Below the pieces are notes generated by a model. The model was not told the origin of the DNA. It ran no database searches and saw only the letters and a list, made by a program, of their open reading frames with translations. Positions 1 to 10,171 of a stretch of DNA of 64,000 nucleotides are shown piece by piece (the stretch's first letter is position 1; every line of letters starts with the position of its first letter). Source of the DNA: Stenotrophomonas maltophilia (lineage in GTDB: Bacteria > Pseudomonadota > Gammaproteobacteria > Xanthomonadales > Xanthomonadaceae); assembly GCF_900186865.1 (NCBI RefSeq), contig NZ_LT906480.1, positions 124,001 to 188,000 of the forward strand. Reading direction: 5' to 3'. A program made the position numbers and the translations under genes.

Positions 1-257
1 TGCTGTCGGGGCTGAACTACAGCGTCGGCAAGGCCTCCGAAGCGCTGCCCATCCTTGATTTCTGGCCCTGGCGCTACGCCACCGACTACGAGTTCAAGCC
101 CGGCCCGGAGTGCCCGCAGCCGCTGCCGCGGCAGGATCCTGATTTCCATCGCTGCTACGTCGCCGTCGGCGACTTCCCCGAAGTCAACGTCGGCCCGAAG
201 TGGCTGCTGGTGCGCATGCTGACCGCATTCGGCGCCGGTCTCGTTCCCATCCTCTGA
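1..257 (+). CDS. 3' end of an unrecognised protein
   Basis: An open frame runs from base 3 to a TGA at 255-257 and gives the last 84 residues of a protein that begins outside the window. It reads smoothly with the codon bias of its neighbours and contains aromatic-rich stretches such as ILDFWPWRYATDYEF and FHRCYVAVGDF. The thioesterase gene starts 10 bases later, so the two may be cotranscribed. I cannot assign a family from this fragment. Confidence 0.6.
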   Translation, partial: LSGLNYSVGKASEALPILDFWPWRYATDYEFKPGPECPQPLPRQDPDFHRCYVAVGDFPEVNVGPKWLLVRMLTAFGAGLVPIL

Positions 258-267
258 AGGTACCCGC

Positions 268-702
268 ATGGCCCAGGTGTTCCGCGAAGCCGTTTCCATC
301 GAGCAGCTCAACGCGCTCAGCCGCAACACGGCGATTGAATCCCTGGGCATCGTCTTCAGTGCCGCCGGCGAGGACTGGCTGCAGGCCACCATGCCGGTGG
401 ATGAGCGCACCCGCCAGCCCTACGGCATCCTGCACGGCGGTGCCTCGGTGGTGCTGGCCGAGACCCTGGGCAGCAGCGCCGGCAACCTGTGCGTGGATAC
501 CGGCAAGCAGGTCTGCGTGGGCCTGGAGATCAATGCCAACCACGTGCGTGCCGTGCGCTCGGGCACGGTCACCGGCACCGCCCGCGCGCTGCACGTCGGC
601 CGCAGCACCCAGCTGTGGGAGATCCGCATCGAGGACGAGCAGGGCCGCCTGGTATGCATCTCGCGGCTGACCCTGGCGGTGGTGGCTGCCGGTCACGGCT
701 GA
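268..702 (+). CDS. hotdog-fold acyl-CoA thioesterase (PaaI/YdiI family)
   Basis: This 144-residue protein has the single-hotdog layout of the PaaI/YdiI/MenI thioesterases, which hydrolyse acyl-CoA or hydroxybenzoyl-CoA thioesters in the cytoplasm. The segment GILHGGASVVLAETLGSSA (residues about 52-70) holds the HGG loop and the catalytic glutamate typical of the family. Length fits. The ATG at 268 is preceded by AAGG at a good distance. The exact substrate cannot be read from the sequence; a 1,4-dihydroxy-2-naphthoyl-CoA or proofreading role is possible. Confidence 0.88.
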   Translation: MAQVFREAVSIEQLNALSRNTAIESLGIVFSAAGEDWLQATMPVDERTRQPYGILHGGASVVLAETLGSSAGNLCVDTGKQVCVGLEINANHVRAVRSGTVTGTARALHVGRSTQLWEIRIEDEQGRLVCISRLTLAVVAAGHG

Positions 703-822
703 GCCCCCCTGGGGCTCGTTGACGGCAGCGGAACCCAGCGTTCCCCGCCGATTGCCCCGGTCGATGGCGGTTATGGCCTAAATCGGCTGGCAGCGATGAC
801 GGCCCTCCGGTATCGTGCGCGG

Positions 823-1614
823 ATGACTTCCCCCACTCCGGCCCCCCGTGGCGGCGTGGCGCGTGTGTGCCGTTACCTGTACCGCGTACCGCTGCTGTTG
901 GTCCACATCATCGTGTTCCTGCCGCTCATCCTGATCGGCATGCTTCCGCCGTGGGGCGAACTGCGCGTGGGCGAGGCGACCTTCGGCGCCAAGGTGGTCA
1001 ACTGGTGGCAGGGCGGGCTGATGTGGATCTTCGGCTTCCGCCTGGTGCAGGTCGGCGCGCCGCTGCCCGGTGCCGTGCTGTTCGTGGCCAACCATGTCAG
1101 CTGGGTGGATATCTGCATCCTGCACAGCCAGCGCATGATGGGCTTCGTCGCCAAGCGCGAGATCGCCAGCTGGCCGCTGGTGGGTTGGCTGGCCGCGCGC
1201 GGCCAGACCATCTTCCACCAGCGTGGCAACACCGAATCGCTCGGTGGCGTGATGCAGGTGATGGCCGACCGCCTGCGCGAGGGCAAGGCCGTGGGCGTGT
1301 TCCCGGAAGGGCGGACCCGCGGCGGTCACGAAGTGGGCCCGTTCCACGCCCGCATCTTCCAGGCCGCGGTCGAGACCGGCGTGCCGGTGCAGCCGGTGGC
1401 CCTGGTGTACGGGGCGAAGGGCGACGCGCAGACCATCGTCGCGTTCGGCCCGAACGAGAGCTTCTTTGCCAATTTCCTGCGCCTGCTCGGCGAGCCGGCG
1501 CGACGTGCGGAAGTGCACTTCCTGGCGCCGATCGGTGCACAGGACCTGGAAGGCCGTCGGCGCATCGCGGAAACCTCGCGCGCGCGCATCGTGGCGGCCA
1601 TGAGCGCCGGGTGA
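823..1614 (+). CDS. 1-acyl-sn-glycerol-3-phosphate acyltransferase-like protein (PlsC family)
   Basis: The protein of about 263 residues has an N-terminal hydrophobic segment (LLLVHIIVFLPLILIGML). The acyltransferase signatures follow: NHVSWVD, which contains the catalytic HX4D motif, and FPEGRTR, which binds the glycerol phosphate. Family members transfer an acyl chain to lysophospholipids at the inner membrane. An in-frame ATG at 796 exists, but 823 gives a more usual N-terminus. The hydrolase gene follows after 7 bases, so the two are probably one operon. Acceptor specificity is unknown. Confidence 0.85.
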   Translation: MTSPTPAPRGGVARVCRYLYRVPLLLVHIIVFLPLILIGMLPPWGELRVGEATFGAKVVNWWQGGLMWIFGFRLVQVGAPLPGAVLFVANHVSWVDICILHSQRMMGFVAKREIASWPLVGWLAARGQTIFHQRGNTESLGGVMQVMADRLREGKAVGVFPEGRTRGGHEVGPFHARIFQAAVETGVPVQPVALVYGAKGDAQTIVAFGPNESFFANFLRLLGEPARRAEVHFLAPIGAQDLEGRRRIAETSRARIVAAMSAG

Positions 1615-1621
1615 GGCTGCG

Positions 1622-2656
1622 GTGGCCCTGATCCCGCCACCTGTCCTGGACGCCGGTACGCCGACGCTGCATGCGGCTGACTATCAGCCGCCGCGCTGGC
1701 TGCGCAATCCGCACCTGCAGTCGATGCTCAGCTCCAGCCGCATGCGCCTGCAGCGCGGCCTGCTGCTGCTGGCGGCCACCGGTGCGGTCAGCGAAGAGCT
1801 GATCCTCGATGGTGGTGATGGCGTGCGCCTGCAGGGCTGGCACAGCCATGTCGAAGGCCGCGAGCCCAAGGGCATCGCCCTGCTGCTGCATGGCTGGGAA
1901 GGCAGTGCCGAATCCAGCTACATGCGCATGGCCGCCGCGCGCATGATCGAGCAGGGCTTCGACGTGGTGCGGCTGAACTTCCGCGACCACGGCAACACCC
2001 ATCACCTGAACCCCGGCATCTTCCACTCCAATCTCATCGATGAAGTAGTGCACGCCGCGGGCGATATCGCCCAGCGCTGGCCGCAGCTGCCGCTGGTGGC
2101 CGCCGGTTATTCGCTGGGTGGCAACTTCGTGCTGCGCCTGGCCCTGCGCGCGCCGGCGGCCGGCGTGCCGCTGCTGCGCGTCGCCTCGGTGTGCCCGGTG
2201 CTGGACCCGGCGCTGACGATGGAGAGCATCGAGAACGGCCCGGCGATGTACGACTGGTACTTCCGCCGCAAATGGGCCGGCTCGCTGCGCCGCAAGCGCG
2301 ATCTGTTCCCCGAGCTGAGCGACTGCGACGACCGCGTGTTGAAGCTGGACATCCGCGCGCTGACCGCCTGGCTGGTCGAGCGCCACACCAGCTTCGGTTC
2401 GCTGCAGGCCTATTTCGACGGCTACTCGATCGCCGGCGACCGCCTGTCGTCCCTGCAGGTACCGGCCGACATCCTGATGGCGCAGGATGACCCGGTGATT
2501 CCGTACGCAACCTTCAGCAACTGGCAGCTGCCGGGCCAGGCGCGCCTGGAAACCGCCTGCTGGGGCGGCCACTGCGGGTTCATCGAAAACTGGCGCGGCG
2601 ACGGCTTCTCCGAGCGCTGGGTCGCCCAGCGCCTGCAGCGGGTCCTGCAGGCCTGA
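1622..2656 (+). CDS. YheT-like alpha/beta hydrolase
   Basis: This 344-residue alpha/beta hydrolase resembles the YheT/ABHD1-3 group: RNPHLQSML near the N-terminus, LLLHGWEGSAESSYM as the oxyanion-hole region, and AGYSLGGNFVLR as the nucleophile elbow with serine. A late aspartate (AQDDPVIPY) and histidine (WGGHCGF) complete a plausible triad. GTG at 1622 is the first start and lies 7 bases after the acyltransferase stop. Such enzymes act as esterases or lipases; pairing with a lysophospholipid acyltransferase suggests lipid remodelling, which is inference. Confidence 0.85.
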   Translation: MALIPPPVLDAGTPTLHAADYQPPRWLRNPHLQSMLSSSRMRLQRGLLLLAATGAVSEELILDGGDGVRLQGWHSHVEGREPKGIALLLHGWEGSAESSYMRMAAARMIEQGFDVVRLNFRDHGNTHHLNPGIFHSNLIDEVVHAAGDIAQRWPQLPLVAAGYSLGGNFVLRLALRAPAAGVPLLRVASVCPVLDPALTMESIENGPAMYDWYFRRKWAGSLRRKRDLFPELSDCDDRVLKLDIRALTAWLVERHTSFGSLQAYFDGYSIAGDRLSSLQVPADILMAQDDPVIPYATFSNWQLPGQARLETACWGGHCGFIENWRGDGFSERWVAQRLQRVLQA

Positions 2657-2712
2657 ACCGGCGACAGCGCGCAGCCCGCTACAATGCGGCTTTGCACTTG
2701 AACCGGACTGCC

Positions 2713-4782
2713 ATGCAAGACCAGATCATCCAAGCGTTGCGCCAGAACCAGGCCGACCAGGCCGTGCAGCTGGCCCAGGCGTGGACCCGTGACGAACCCG
2801 GCCAGGCCAACGCCCACCGCTGGCTGGCGCTTGCGCTGCAGCAGCAGGGCAACGCCGAGGAGGCGATGGAGGCCCTGCAGCAGGCGCTGCGGCTGGCCCC
2901 GGACGATGCCCAGCTGCACCTGCAACATGCCGGCCTGCTGCTGGCACTGCGCCAGTTCGAGGGTGCCGACGAAGCACTGGTGCGCACCACCGGCCTCGAT
3001 CCGAACTCGTTCTCCGCCTATCTGATGCAGGCGCACCTGGCAATCGGCCGCAATGACTTCGACGAAGCGCAGCGCATCTCCACCCTGGCCGCGCGCGTGG
3101 AGCCGGATCATCCGGAACTGCTGACCATCGACGGCATGGTTGCACTGCGCCGCGGTGACGCCGACCGTGCACTGGCGCTGCTGTCGGCTGCCAGCAAGGC
3201 ACTGCCGGACGATACCCGCGTGCTGTACGCACTGGGCTTTGCCTACCTGGGCAAGGACATGCTGGCGTTTGCAGAGCAGTCGTTCCGCCGCGTGCTGGAA
3301 CTCAATCCGTCGCTGTCCTCGCTGCATGGGCTGGTGGTGCAGCTGGCACTGCGCCAGGGCAACGTACCTGCCGCCGCCGAAGCCATGCAGGTGGCCCTGC
3401 AGCAGCCGGAGATGGACGTACCGTCGATGCGCCGCCTGGCGGGTGAACTGTCGCTGCGCAATGGCCAGCCGCTGCAGGCCCTGGACTACCTGCTGCCGCT
3501 GCTGGAGACGCAGCCGGAAGACCGCCAGGTGCTGCAGCTGCTGCTGATGTCATGGCAGCGCCTGGGGCGCGAGGATGAAGCGCGTGCACGCCTGGATGCG
3601 GTACTGGATACCGATGACCAGCTGCACGATGTGTGGCTGGCACGGCTGGCCATCGAGCAGGTGGGCAGCGAAAGCGCCGTGACCGCGGTCGAGCGCTGGA
3701 TGGCGGCGATGCCCGCGCATCTGCCGGTCCTGGAGGCGCGCCTGCGCCTGCATGACATGGCCGGCGAACATGCTCAGGCCGAAGCGATCGCCGAACGCAT
3801 CGTCAGCCTGGAACCGGGCCGCGTCAGCGGCGAGACCCGGCTGGTCGAAGGCCTGCTGCAGCGCGATCCCGCCGCCGCCGTGGCCCGCGTGCAGGCGCTG
3901 ATCGAGCTGGCGCCGGAAGAGCATCGCGCCGACCTGCGGACGTGGATGGGCGAGATCCAGGACCGCGCCGGGCAGCCGCAGGACGCCCTGCGCACCTGGC
4001 TGTCGCTGCAGGCTGACCAGGCGCCGCAGCGCTTGCCACTGCCGCCACAGGCCAAGTCCCCGCCGAGCTGGCCGGACAAGGGCAGCATCGACGGCGATGC
4101 CAGCTCCGCGCCGATCTTCCTCTGGGGCCCGCCGGGTTCGGGCGTTGAGCGGGTGGCGACCGGCCTGGCTGCTGCCAGCCCGGTGCTGCGCAGCGACCGC
4201 TACACCAACACGCCGCCCGATGATGCGTTCCAGAACTACAACACATTGCAGGACCTGGCCTCAGGCGTGCTGACGCCGGAGCGGCTGGTGCAGCGCTGGC
4301 GTGAACAGCTGCCGGCACGTGGCCTGCAGAGCGACACCGTGATCGACTGGCTGCTGTGGTGGGACAACGCCCTGCTGTGGGCGCTGCGCCCGCAGCTGCC
4401 GCAGGGCCGCCTGGTGCTGGTGCTGCGCGACCCGCGCGACATGCTGCTGGACTGGGTGGCCTACGGTGCCGCCGCGCCGCTGGCGATGACGTCGCTGGCC
4501 GAAGCCAGTGAATGGCTGACCCGCGCGCTGACCCAGATCGCCACGCTGCATGAGGACGACCTGTACCCGCACGTGCTGCTGCGCATCGACCAGATCGGCA
4601 ACGATCCGCAGGCGATGGCCGAACTGCTGGGCCGCCTGTTCGAGCGGCCGATGCCGCCGCCGGCACAGCTGGGAGCCCCGCGCCTGCCGGCCGGCCACTG
4701 GCGCAACTACCGCGACGTGATGAGCGCCGCCTTCGCCCAGCTCACCCCGGTTGCGGTGCGTCTGGGTTACCCGGAAGAGTGA
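2713..4782 (+). CDS. TPR protein with C-terminal sulfotransferase-like domain
   Basis: The protein is 689 residues from the ATG at 2713; an in-frame TTG at 2692 is less likely. Residues about 1-440 are a chain of tetratricopeptide-type helical repeats, with alternating Ala, Leu and acidic positions. From about residue 464 a second domain opens with a P-loop-like GPPGSGVERVATGL. It continues with VLVLRDPRDMLLDWV, the PAPS-binding pattern of sulfotransferase-like folds. TPR-sulfotransferase fusions are common in Gammaproteobacteria, but the substrate here is unknown. The PEBP gene follows 10 bases later. Confidence 0.75.
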   Translation: MQDQIIQALRQNQADQAVQLAQAWTRDEPGQANAHRWLALALQQQGNAEEAMEALQQALRLAPDDAQLHLQHAGLLLALRQFEGADEALVRTTGLDPNSFSAYLMQAHLAIGRNDFDEAQRISTLAARVEPDHPELLTIDGMVALRRGDADRALALLSAASKALPDDTRVLYALGFAYLGKDMLAFAEQSFRRVLELNPSLSSLHGLVVQLALRQGNVPAAAEAMQVALQQPEMDVPSMRRLAGELSLRNGQPLQALDYLLPLLETQPEDRQVLQLLLMSWQRLGREDEARARLDAVLDTDDQLHDVWLARLAIEQVGSESAVTAVERWMAAMPAHLPVLEARLRLHDMAGEHAQAEAIAERIVSLEPGRVSGETRLVEGLLQRDPAAAVARVQALIELAPEEHRADLRTWMGEIQDRAGQPQDALRTWLSLQADQAPQRLPLPPQAKSPPSWPDKGSIDGDASSAPIFLWGPPGSGVERVATGLAAASPVLRSDRYTNTPPDDAFQNYNTLQDLASGVLTPERLVQRWREQLPARGLQSDTVIDWLLWWDNALLWALRPQLPQGRLVLVLRDPRDMLLDWVAYGAAAPLAMTSLAEASEWLTRALTQIATLHEDDLYPHVLLRIDQIGNDPQAMAELLGRLFERPMPPPAQLGAPRLPAGHWRNYRDVMSAAFAQLTPVAVRLGYPEE

Positions 4783-4792
4783 GGAGAGTCCG

Positions 4793-5404
4793 ATGCAGTT
4801 GACCAGCCACAGCCTGACCAACGGCGCACCGATCGATCGTGAGTTCGCCGCGGGCGACGCCAACGGTTTCGCCCCGGACCGCAACCCGCACCTGGCCTGG
4901 AGCGGGGCGCCGGCCGGCACCCGTTCGTTCCTGCTGGTATGCGTGGACCCGGACGTACCGACCGTGCCGGAGACGGTTGGCCGCAGCGACATGAGCGTGC
5001 CGCGCGACCAGCCGCGCTGCGATTTCGTGCACTGGGTGATGGCCGATATCCCGGCCACGGTGCAGGAGATCGCCGCTGGAAGCTGCAGCGACGGCTTCGT
5101 GGTGAAGGGCAAGCCCGCACCCGCCGGCCCGGCCGGCAGCCGCCAGGGCCTGAACGACTTCACTGGCTGGTTCGCGGGCAACCCGGACATGGCCGGTGAT
5201 TACCTGGGCTATGACGGCCCGTATCCGCCGTTCAACGACGAGCGCATGCACCGCTATTTCTTCCGGGTATTCGCGCTGGACGTGGCGTCGCTGGACCTGC
5301 CGCAGCGCTTCACCGCCGCCGACGCGTACCGCGCCATGCACGGCCACGTGCTGGCCGAAGCCGCACTGCACGGCACCTACACGTTGAACCCGGCGCTGGG
5401 CTGA
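4793..5404 (+). CDS. YbhB/YbcL-type PEBP (Raf kinase inhibitor-like) protein
   Basis: This 203-residue protein has the phosphatidylethanolamine-binding-protein fold. It shows NPHLAWSGAPAGTRSFLLVCVDPD early, DFVHWVMADIP in the middle and HRYFFRVFALD late, which form the ligand pocket of YbhB/YbcL. No signal peptide is present, so it should be cytoplasmic. A GGAG lies 7 bases before the ATG. The bacterial role of this family is poorly defined. It sits directly after the TPR gene in the same direction. Confidence 0.88.
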   Translation: MQLTSHSLTNGAPIDREFAAGDANGFAPDRNPHLAWSGAPAGTRSFLLVCVDPDVPTVPETVGRSDMSVPRDQPRCDFVHWVMADIPATVQEIAAGSCSDGFVVKGKPAPAGPAGSRQGLNDFTGWFAGNPDMAGDYLGYDGPYPPFNDERMHRYFFRVFALDVASLDLPQRFTAADAYRAMHGHVLAEAALHGTYTLNPALG

Positions 5405-5416
5405 GCAGCACACAGG

Positions 5417-5493
5417 GTAGAGCCGGCCGCGGGCCGGCTGCTGCAGGCAACGGCGGCAACACAGGGAAGATGCCGGCCAGCGGCCGGCCCTAC
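5417..5493. repeat. SMAG repeat pair, inverted
   Basis: A GTAG-headed hairpin (5417-5439) faces a second one in the opposite orientation (5471-5493). Both follow the pattern GTAG plus a G/C-rich palindrome around GCCGGCC. They lie between two convergent genes, and the right-hand unit contains the stop codon of the minus-strand gene. Confidence 0.85.
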
Positions 5494-5993
5494 CTTCCAT
5501 CCGCTTGCAGCGCCGCCGGTTCGAACACTGCGGTGTCGCCCCTCGCGTTGCGCAGCACCAGCGCGCCGCGGTCGTCAAGCGCAAGCGTCGGTGCCGAGCC
5601 TTCGCCGTGCATCAGCTTTCCGGCGAGCTTCTGCTGCGTGGGCAGTCTCTGATCGACGCATAGCGCTGTGGTCTGCACGCTGTTGCGCAGGATCAGCAGG
5701 TTGCCCTGCAGCCGGTACTCGTTGCTGACGTGGTTGCACAGGTTCAACTCGCTCATGAAACCGGACTGGAAGCGCAGTGTGTAGGGCGCGCGACCGCGGA
5801 CGAACAACGCGTCGATGCGCTTTCCTTGCGCGTTGGTGGCACGCACCAGTTGCCACAGGTGTGCTTCAAGCTGATCGGTGCTGGGCGTGCTGGGCGTGCT
5901 GGGCGTACCGGGCGTACCGGGCGTGCTGGCAGCGGCCACATTCGCGGACATGGCCAGCAGCGCAGCAATGATGAGGGCGGGGACGTGCTTCAT
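5490..5993 (-). CDS. secreted META-domain (HslJ-like) protein
   Basis: This 167-residue protein begins with a clear signal peptide ending near NVAAAS. A low-complexity linker of repeated STPGTP/STP units follows. The rest resembles the META/HslJ domain: the pair DALFVRGRAPYTLRFQSG...LNLCNHVSNEY matches the equivalent region of the neighbouring gene. The start at 5993 is chosen for the GGGAG 7 bases upstream. The TAG stop lies inside a SMAG repeat. META proteins are envelope proteins linked to stress tolerance; the function here is unknown. It is probably a diverged duplicate of the next gene. Confidence 0.75.
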   Translation of the reverse strand: MKHVPALIIAALLAMSANVAAASTPGTPGTPSTPSTPSTDQLEAHLWQLVRATNAQGKRIDALFVRGRAPYTLRFQSGFMSELNLCNHVSNEYRLQGNLLILRNSVQTTALCVDQRLPTQQKLAGKLMHGEGSAPTLALDDRGALVLRNARGDTAVFEPAALQADGR

Positions 5994-6015
5994 GCCGATC
6001 TCCCGATGCATCCGG

Positions 6016-6092
6016 GTAGTGCCGGCCGCTGGCCGGCCGCATCCGTGTGTTGGCAGTGCCGCGCAGGGCAGCCGGCCAGCGGCCGGCACTAC
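6016..6092. repeat. SMAG repeat pair, inverted
   Basis: Two units of GTAGTGCCGGCCGCTGGCC type face each other (6016-6037 and 6071-6092), forming a potential long stem. They fill the gap between two minus-strand META-domain genes. Confidence 0.88.
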
Positions 6093-6102
6093 CGACCATG
6101 AA

Positions 6103-6128
6103 GAAGGGCGGCCTCTCGGCCGCCCTTC
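6103..6128 (-). terminator. hairpin after the META/DUF4377 gene
   Basis: GAAGGGCGGCC and its complement are separated by a 4-base loop, 7 bases beyond the stop of the minus-strand gene. The following T-tract is short, so termination may be inefficient. Confidence 0.6.
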
Positions 6129-6135
6129 CATCGCT

Positions 6136-6963
6136 TTATTTCTTCTCGATGGCCGACTCGACCACCATGTCCAGCACGTACGCCTGCGACGGCGCATCGG
6201 CCGGCGGGTTCTTCACCTCGTAGCGCTTCACGCGCACCACATTGCGCACGCCGTCTTCGTGGGTGTAACCCTCGATGTTGCCGTAGAAGTTCTCGAACTT
6301 GCCCGGCTCGCCCTGCTTCAGGCCCTTGTCGTCGAACTTCACTTCGCGCACCTGCAGGCACTGGTAGTCCGGGATCAGCGGATGCGAGCACTTCTCGGTC
6401 TTCGCAGCCACTTCCAGGAACACGGTTTCGCCGGCGCCGCCGTAGCGGGTTTCAGCGGTCGGTTCCGGGGTGAAGAGCAGCTTGTCACCCTTGGCGGTGG
6501 TCAGGGTCAGCTTGCCATCGGCATCCTGCTCGGCCTTCAGCTCGCCCTGCAGGCGGCTCGACACGGCCTCGTCCAGCGCCATCAGCGCCTTGTCGGTGCA
6601 GGCCATCATGGTCGAGGCCATCGCACTGACCGTCAGCTTGCCGTCGGCCAGGGTGTAGCCGCCACCCATGTGGTTGCAGGCGTTGCTGACCGACAGGCGG
6701 CCATCAGCGAAGTCCAGGGTGACCGGCTTGTCTTCGCGCGCGAACAGCGCGTCGATGCGCTTGCCGTCGGCGCCGGTGGCCTGCTGCAGCAGCCAGTGCT
6801 GGCTCTGCAGGCGCTGCGCATCCAGGTGCGCCAGCGTCTGCTGGTCTGCTGCCTTGGCCGCGGCCGGGGCCACGTCGTCGCCGCCGGTGCCGGCCGGTGC
6901 CGGGGTCTGGCTGCAGGCGGCCATCAGGGCCAGCGGGAGGAGCAGGGTGAGCTTGCGGTTCAT
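6136..6963 (-). CDS. META and DUF4377 domain lipoprotein
   Basis: The 275-residue protein starts MNRKLTLLLPLALMAACSQ, a lipoprotein signal with its cysteine at about residue 17. Residues about 45-160 form a META domain (DALFAREDKPVTLDF, SNACNHMGGGYTL). The last ~90 residues, with KCSHPLIPDYQCLQVREVKF and GNIEGYTHEDG, match the DUF4377 pattern that often follows META. The ATG at 6963 has an AGG-type site upstream. It should sit in the cell envelope. Biochemical function is not established. Confidence 0.85.
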   Translation of the reverse strand: MNRKLTLLLPLALMAACSQTPAPAGTGGDDVAPAAAKAADQQTLAHLDAQRLQSQHWLLQQATGADGKRIDALFAREDKPVTLDFADGRLSVSNACNHMGGGYTLADGKLTVSAMASTMMACTDKALMALDEAVSSRLQGELKAEQDADGKLTLTTAKGDKLLFTPEPTAETRYGGAGETVFLEVAAKTEKCSHPLIPDYQCLQVREVKFDDKGLKQGEPGKFENFYGNIEGYTHEDGVRNVVRVKRYEVKNPPADAPSQAYVLDMVVESAIEKK

Positions 6964-7036
6964 GGTGATTCTCCTTGGGGAACCGTGGGGGAAACGGGGT
7001 AGGGCCGGCAACGGGGTTGCCATGCCCCGGTGCTGT

Positions 7037-7831
7037 TCAGCTGCCGGAAGGCAGCCACAGCAGGAGTGCCGCGCCCAGCGCGATGCGGTAGATGGCGAAG
7101 GCGGTGAACCTGTGCGACTTGATGTAGCCCATCAGCCACTTCACTACGACGAAGCCGGTGACGGCCGCGGCAAGGAAGGCCACGCCCACGTCGGTCCAGT
7201 TCTCGCTGCCCAGCTGCCCAGCCTTGGCCATTTCCAGGAAGGTGTAGGCGCTGGCGGCGAACATGGTGGGAATGCCGACCAGGAACACGAACTCGGCGGC
7301 GGCCGCGCGGCGGCTCAGGCCCAGCAGCATGGCCAGGAAGATGGCCGAGGCCGAGCGCGAGGTGCCGGGGAACACGCCGGCCACGACCTGCGCCAGGCCG
7401 ACGCCGATCGCCACCGTCCAGGTCACCTGGTCGCGGTCGGGCAGGCGCGCGGTGTAGGCCTCCACCAGCAGCATCCAGACGCCACCGATGATCAGCGCCC
7501 AGGCCACCGGGCTGACCGTTTCCGGCAGCGACCAGCCGGCCTTGCGTACCACCAGGCCGACCACCGCGGTGACCAGGAACGCCGCGCCCAGCTTGAACAC
7601 GTACTCGCGGTTCCCGCGCTGGTTGAAGCCGGTGGCCAGCTGCAGCAGGCGCTGGCGGAACACCAGTACCACGGCCACGATGGCGCCGGCCTGGATGACG
7701 ATGTTGAAGAAGTCCGAACGGGCACCCAGCCAGTGCTGGGCGATGAGCAGGTGGCCGGTGCTGGAGATCGGCAGGAACTCGGTCAAGCCTTCGAGGATGC
7801 CCAGCAGCAGGGCGGAGAGCAGGTCGGACAT
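7037..7831 (-). CDS. uppP: undecaprenyl-diphosphatase
   Basis: UppP/BacA dephosphorylates undecaprenyl diphosphate at the inner membrane, recycling the lipid carrier for peptidoglycan and surface polysaccharides. The 264-residue length is standard. The signatures are clear: EGLTEFLPISSTGH near the N-terminus and PGTSRSASAIFLAMLLG in the middle, within a multi-helix membrane protein. The start at 7831 (MSDLLSALLLG) is the usual one. It is divergent from glnA and shares its upstream region. Confidence 0.96.
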   Translation of the reverse strand: MSDLLSALLLGILEGLTEFLPISSTGHLLIAQHWLGARSDFFNIVIQAGAIVAVVLVFRQRLLQLATGFNQRGNREYVFKLGAAFLVTAVVGLVVRKAGWSLPETVSPVAWALIIGGVWMLLVEAYTARLPDRDQVTWTVAIGVGLAQVVAGVFPGTSRSASAIFLAMLLGLSRRAAAAEFVFLVGIPTMFAASAYTFLEMAKAGQLGSENWTDVGVAFLAAAVTGFVVVKWLMGYIKSHRFTAFAIYRIALGAALLLWLPSGS

Positions 7832-7890
7832 GGACGGTGCGTGCACGCGCGGCGGAAGGAAGAAGGGCGAGAGGATAGACGATCCGCGCT

Positions 7891-7905
7891 GCACCAAACG
7901 GGTGC
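7891..7905. promoter_or_regulatory. NtrC-binding site 1 upstream of glnA
   Basis: GCACCAAACGGGTGC matches the NtrC dyad GCACC-N5-GGTGC. Its centre is about 127 bases before the start point predicted from the sigma54 promoter. Confidence 0.75.
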
Positions 7906-7919
7906 GTCTGGTGGTCGGT

Positions 7920-7934
7920 GCACTCGTTTGGTGC
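7920..7934. promoter_or_regulatory. NtrC-binding site 2 upstream of glnA
   Basis: GCACTCGTTTGGTGC matches the NtrC consensus GCACY-N4-TGGTGC. Its centre is 29 bases from site 1 and about 98 bases upstream of the predicted start, a typical enhancer layout. Confidence 0.78.
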
Positions 7935-7997
7935 GCCGCGCTCTGCACCCGCACGGGGCGGCCTTCATGAAATCAATGACTTGCGGCATCTGAAAAG

Positions 7998-8013
7998 TTG
8001 GCACGGTCGTTGC
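7998..8013 (+). promoter_or_regulatory. sigma54 promoter of glnA
   Basis: TTGGCACGGTCGTTGC matches the -24/-12 consensus TGGCACG-N4-TTGC, with GG at 8000-8001 and GC at 8012-8013 separated by exactly ten bases. The predicted start point near 8024 leaves a leader of about 30 bases before the glnA ATG. Confidence 0.85.
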
Positions 8014-8054
8014 TCTACCTCAGCAGGCATTCATCCCCATCCGAGGTCGTACCG

Positions 8055-10150
<2,096 letters not shown>

Positions 10151-10171
10151 CCCCCTTCCGGAGACTCCCCC

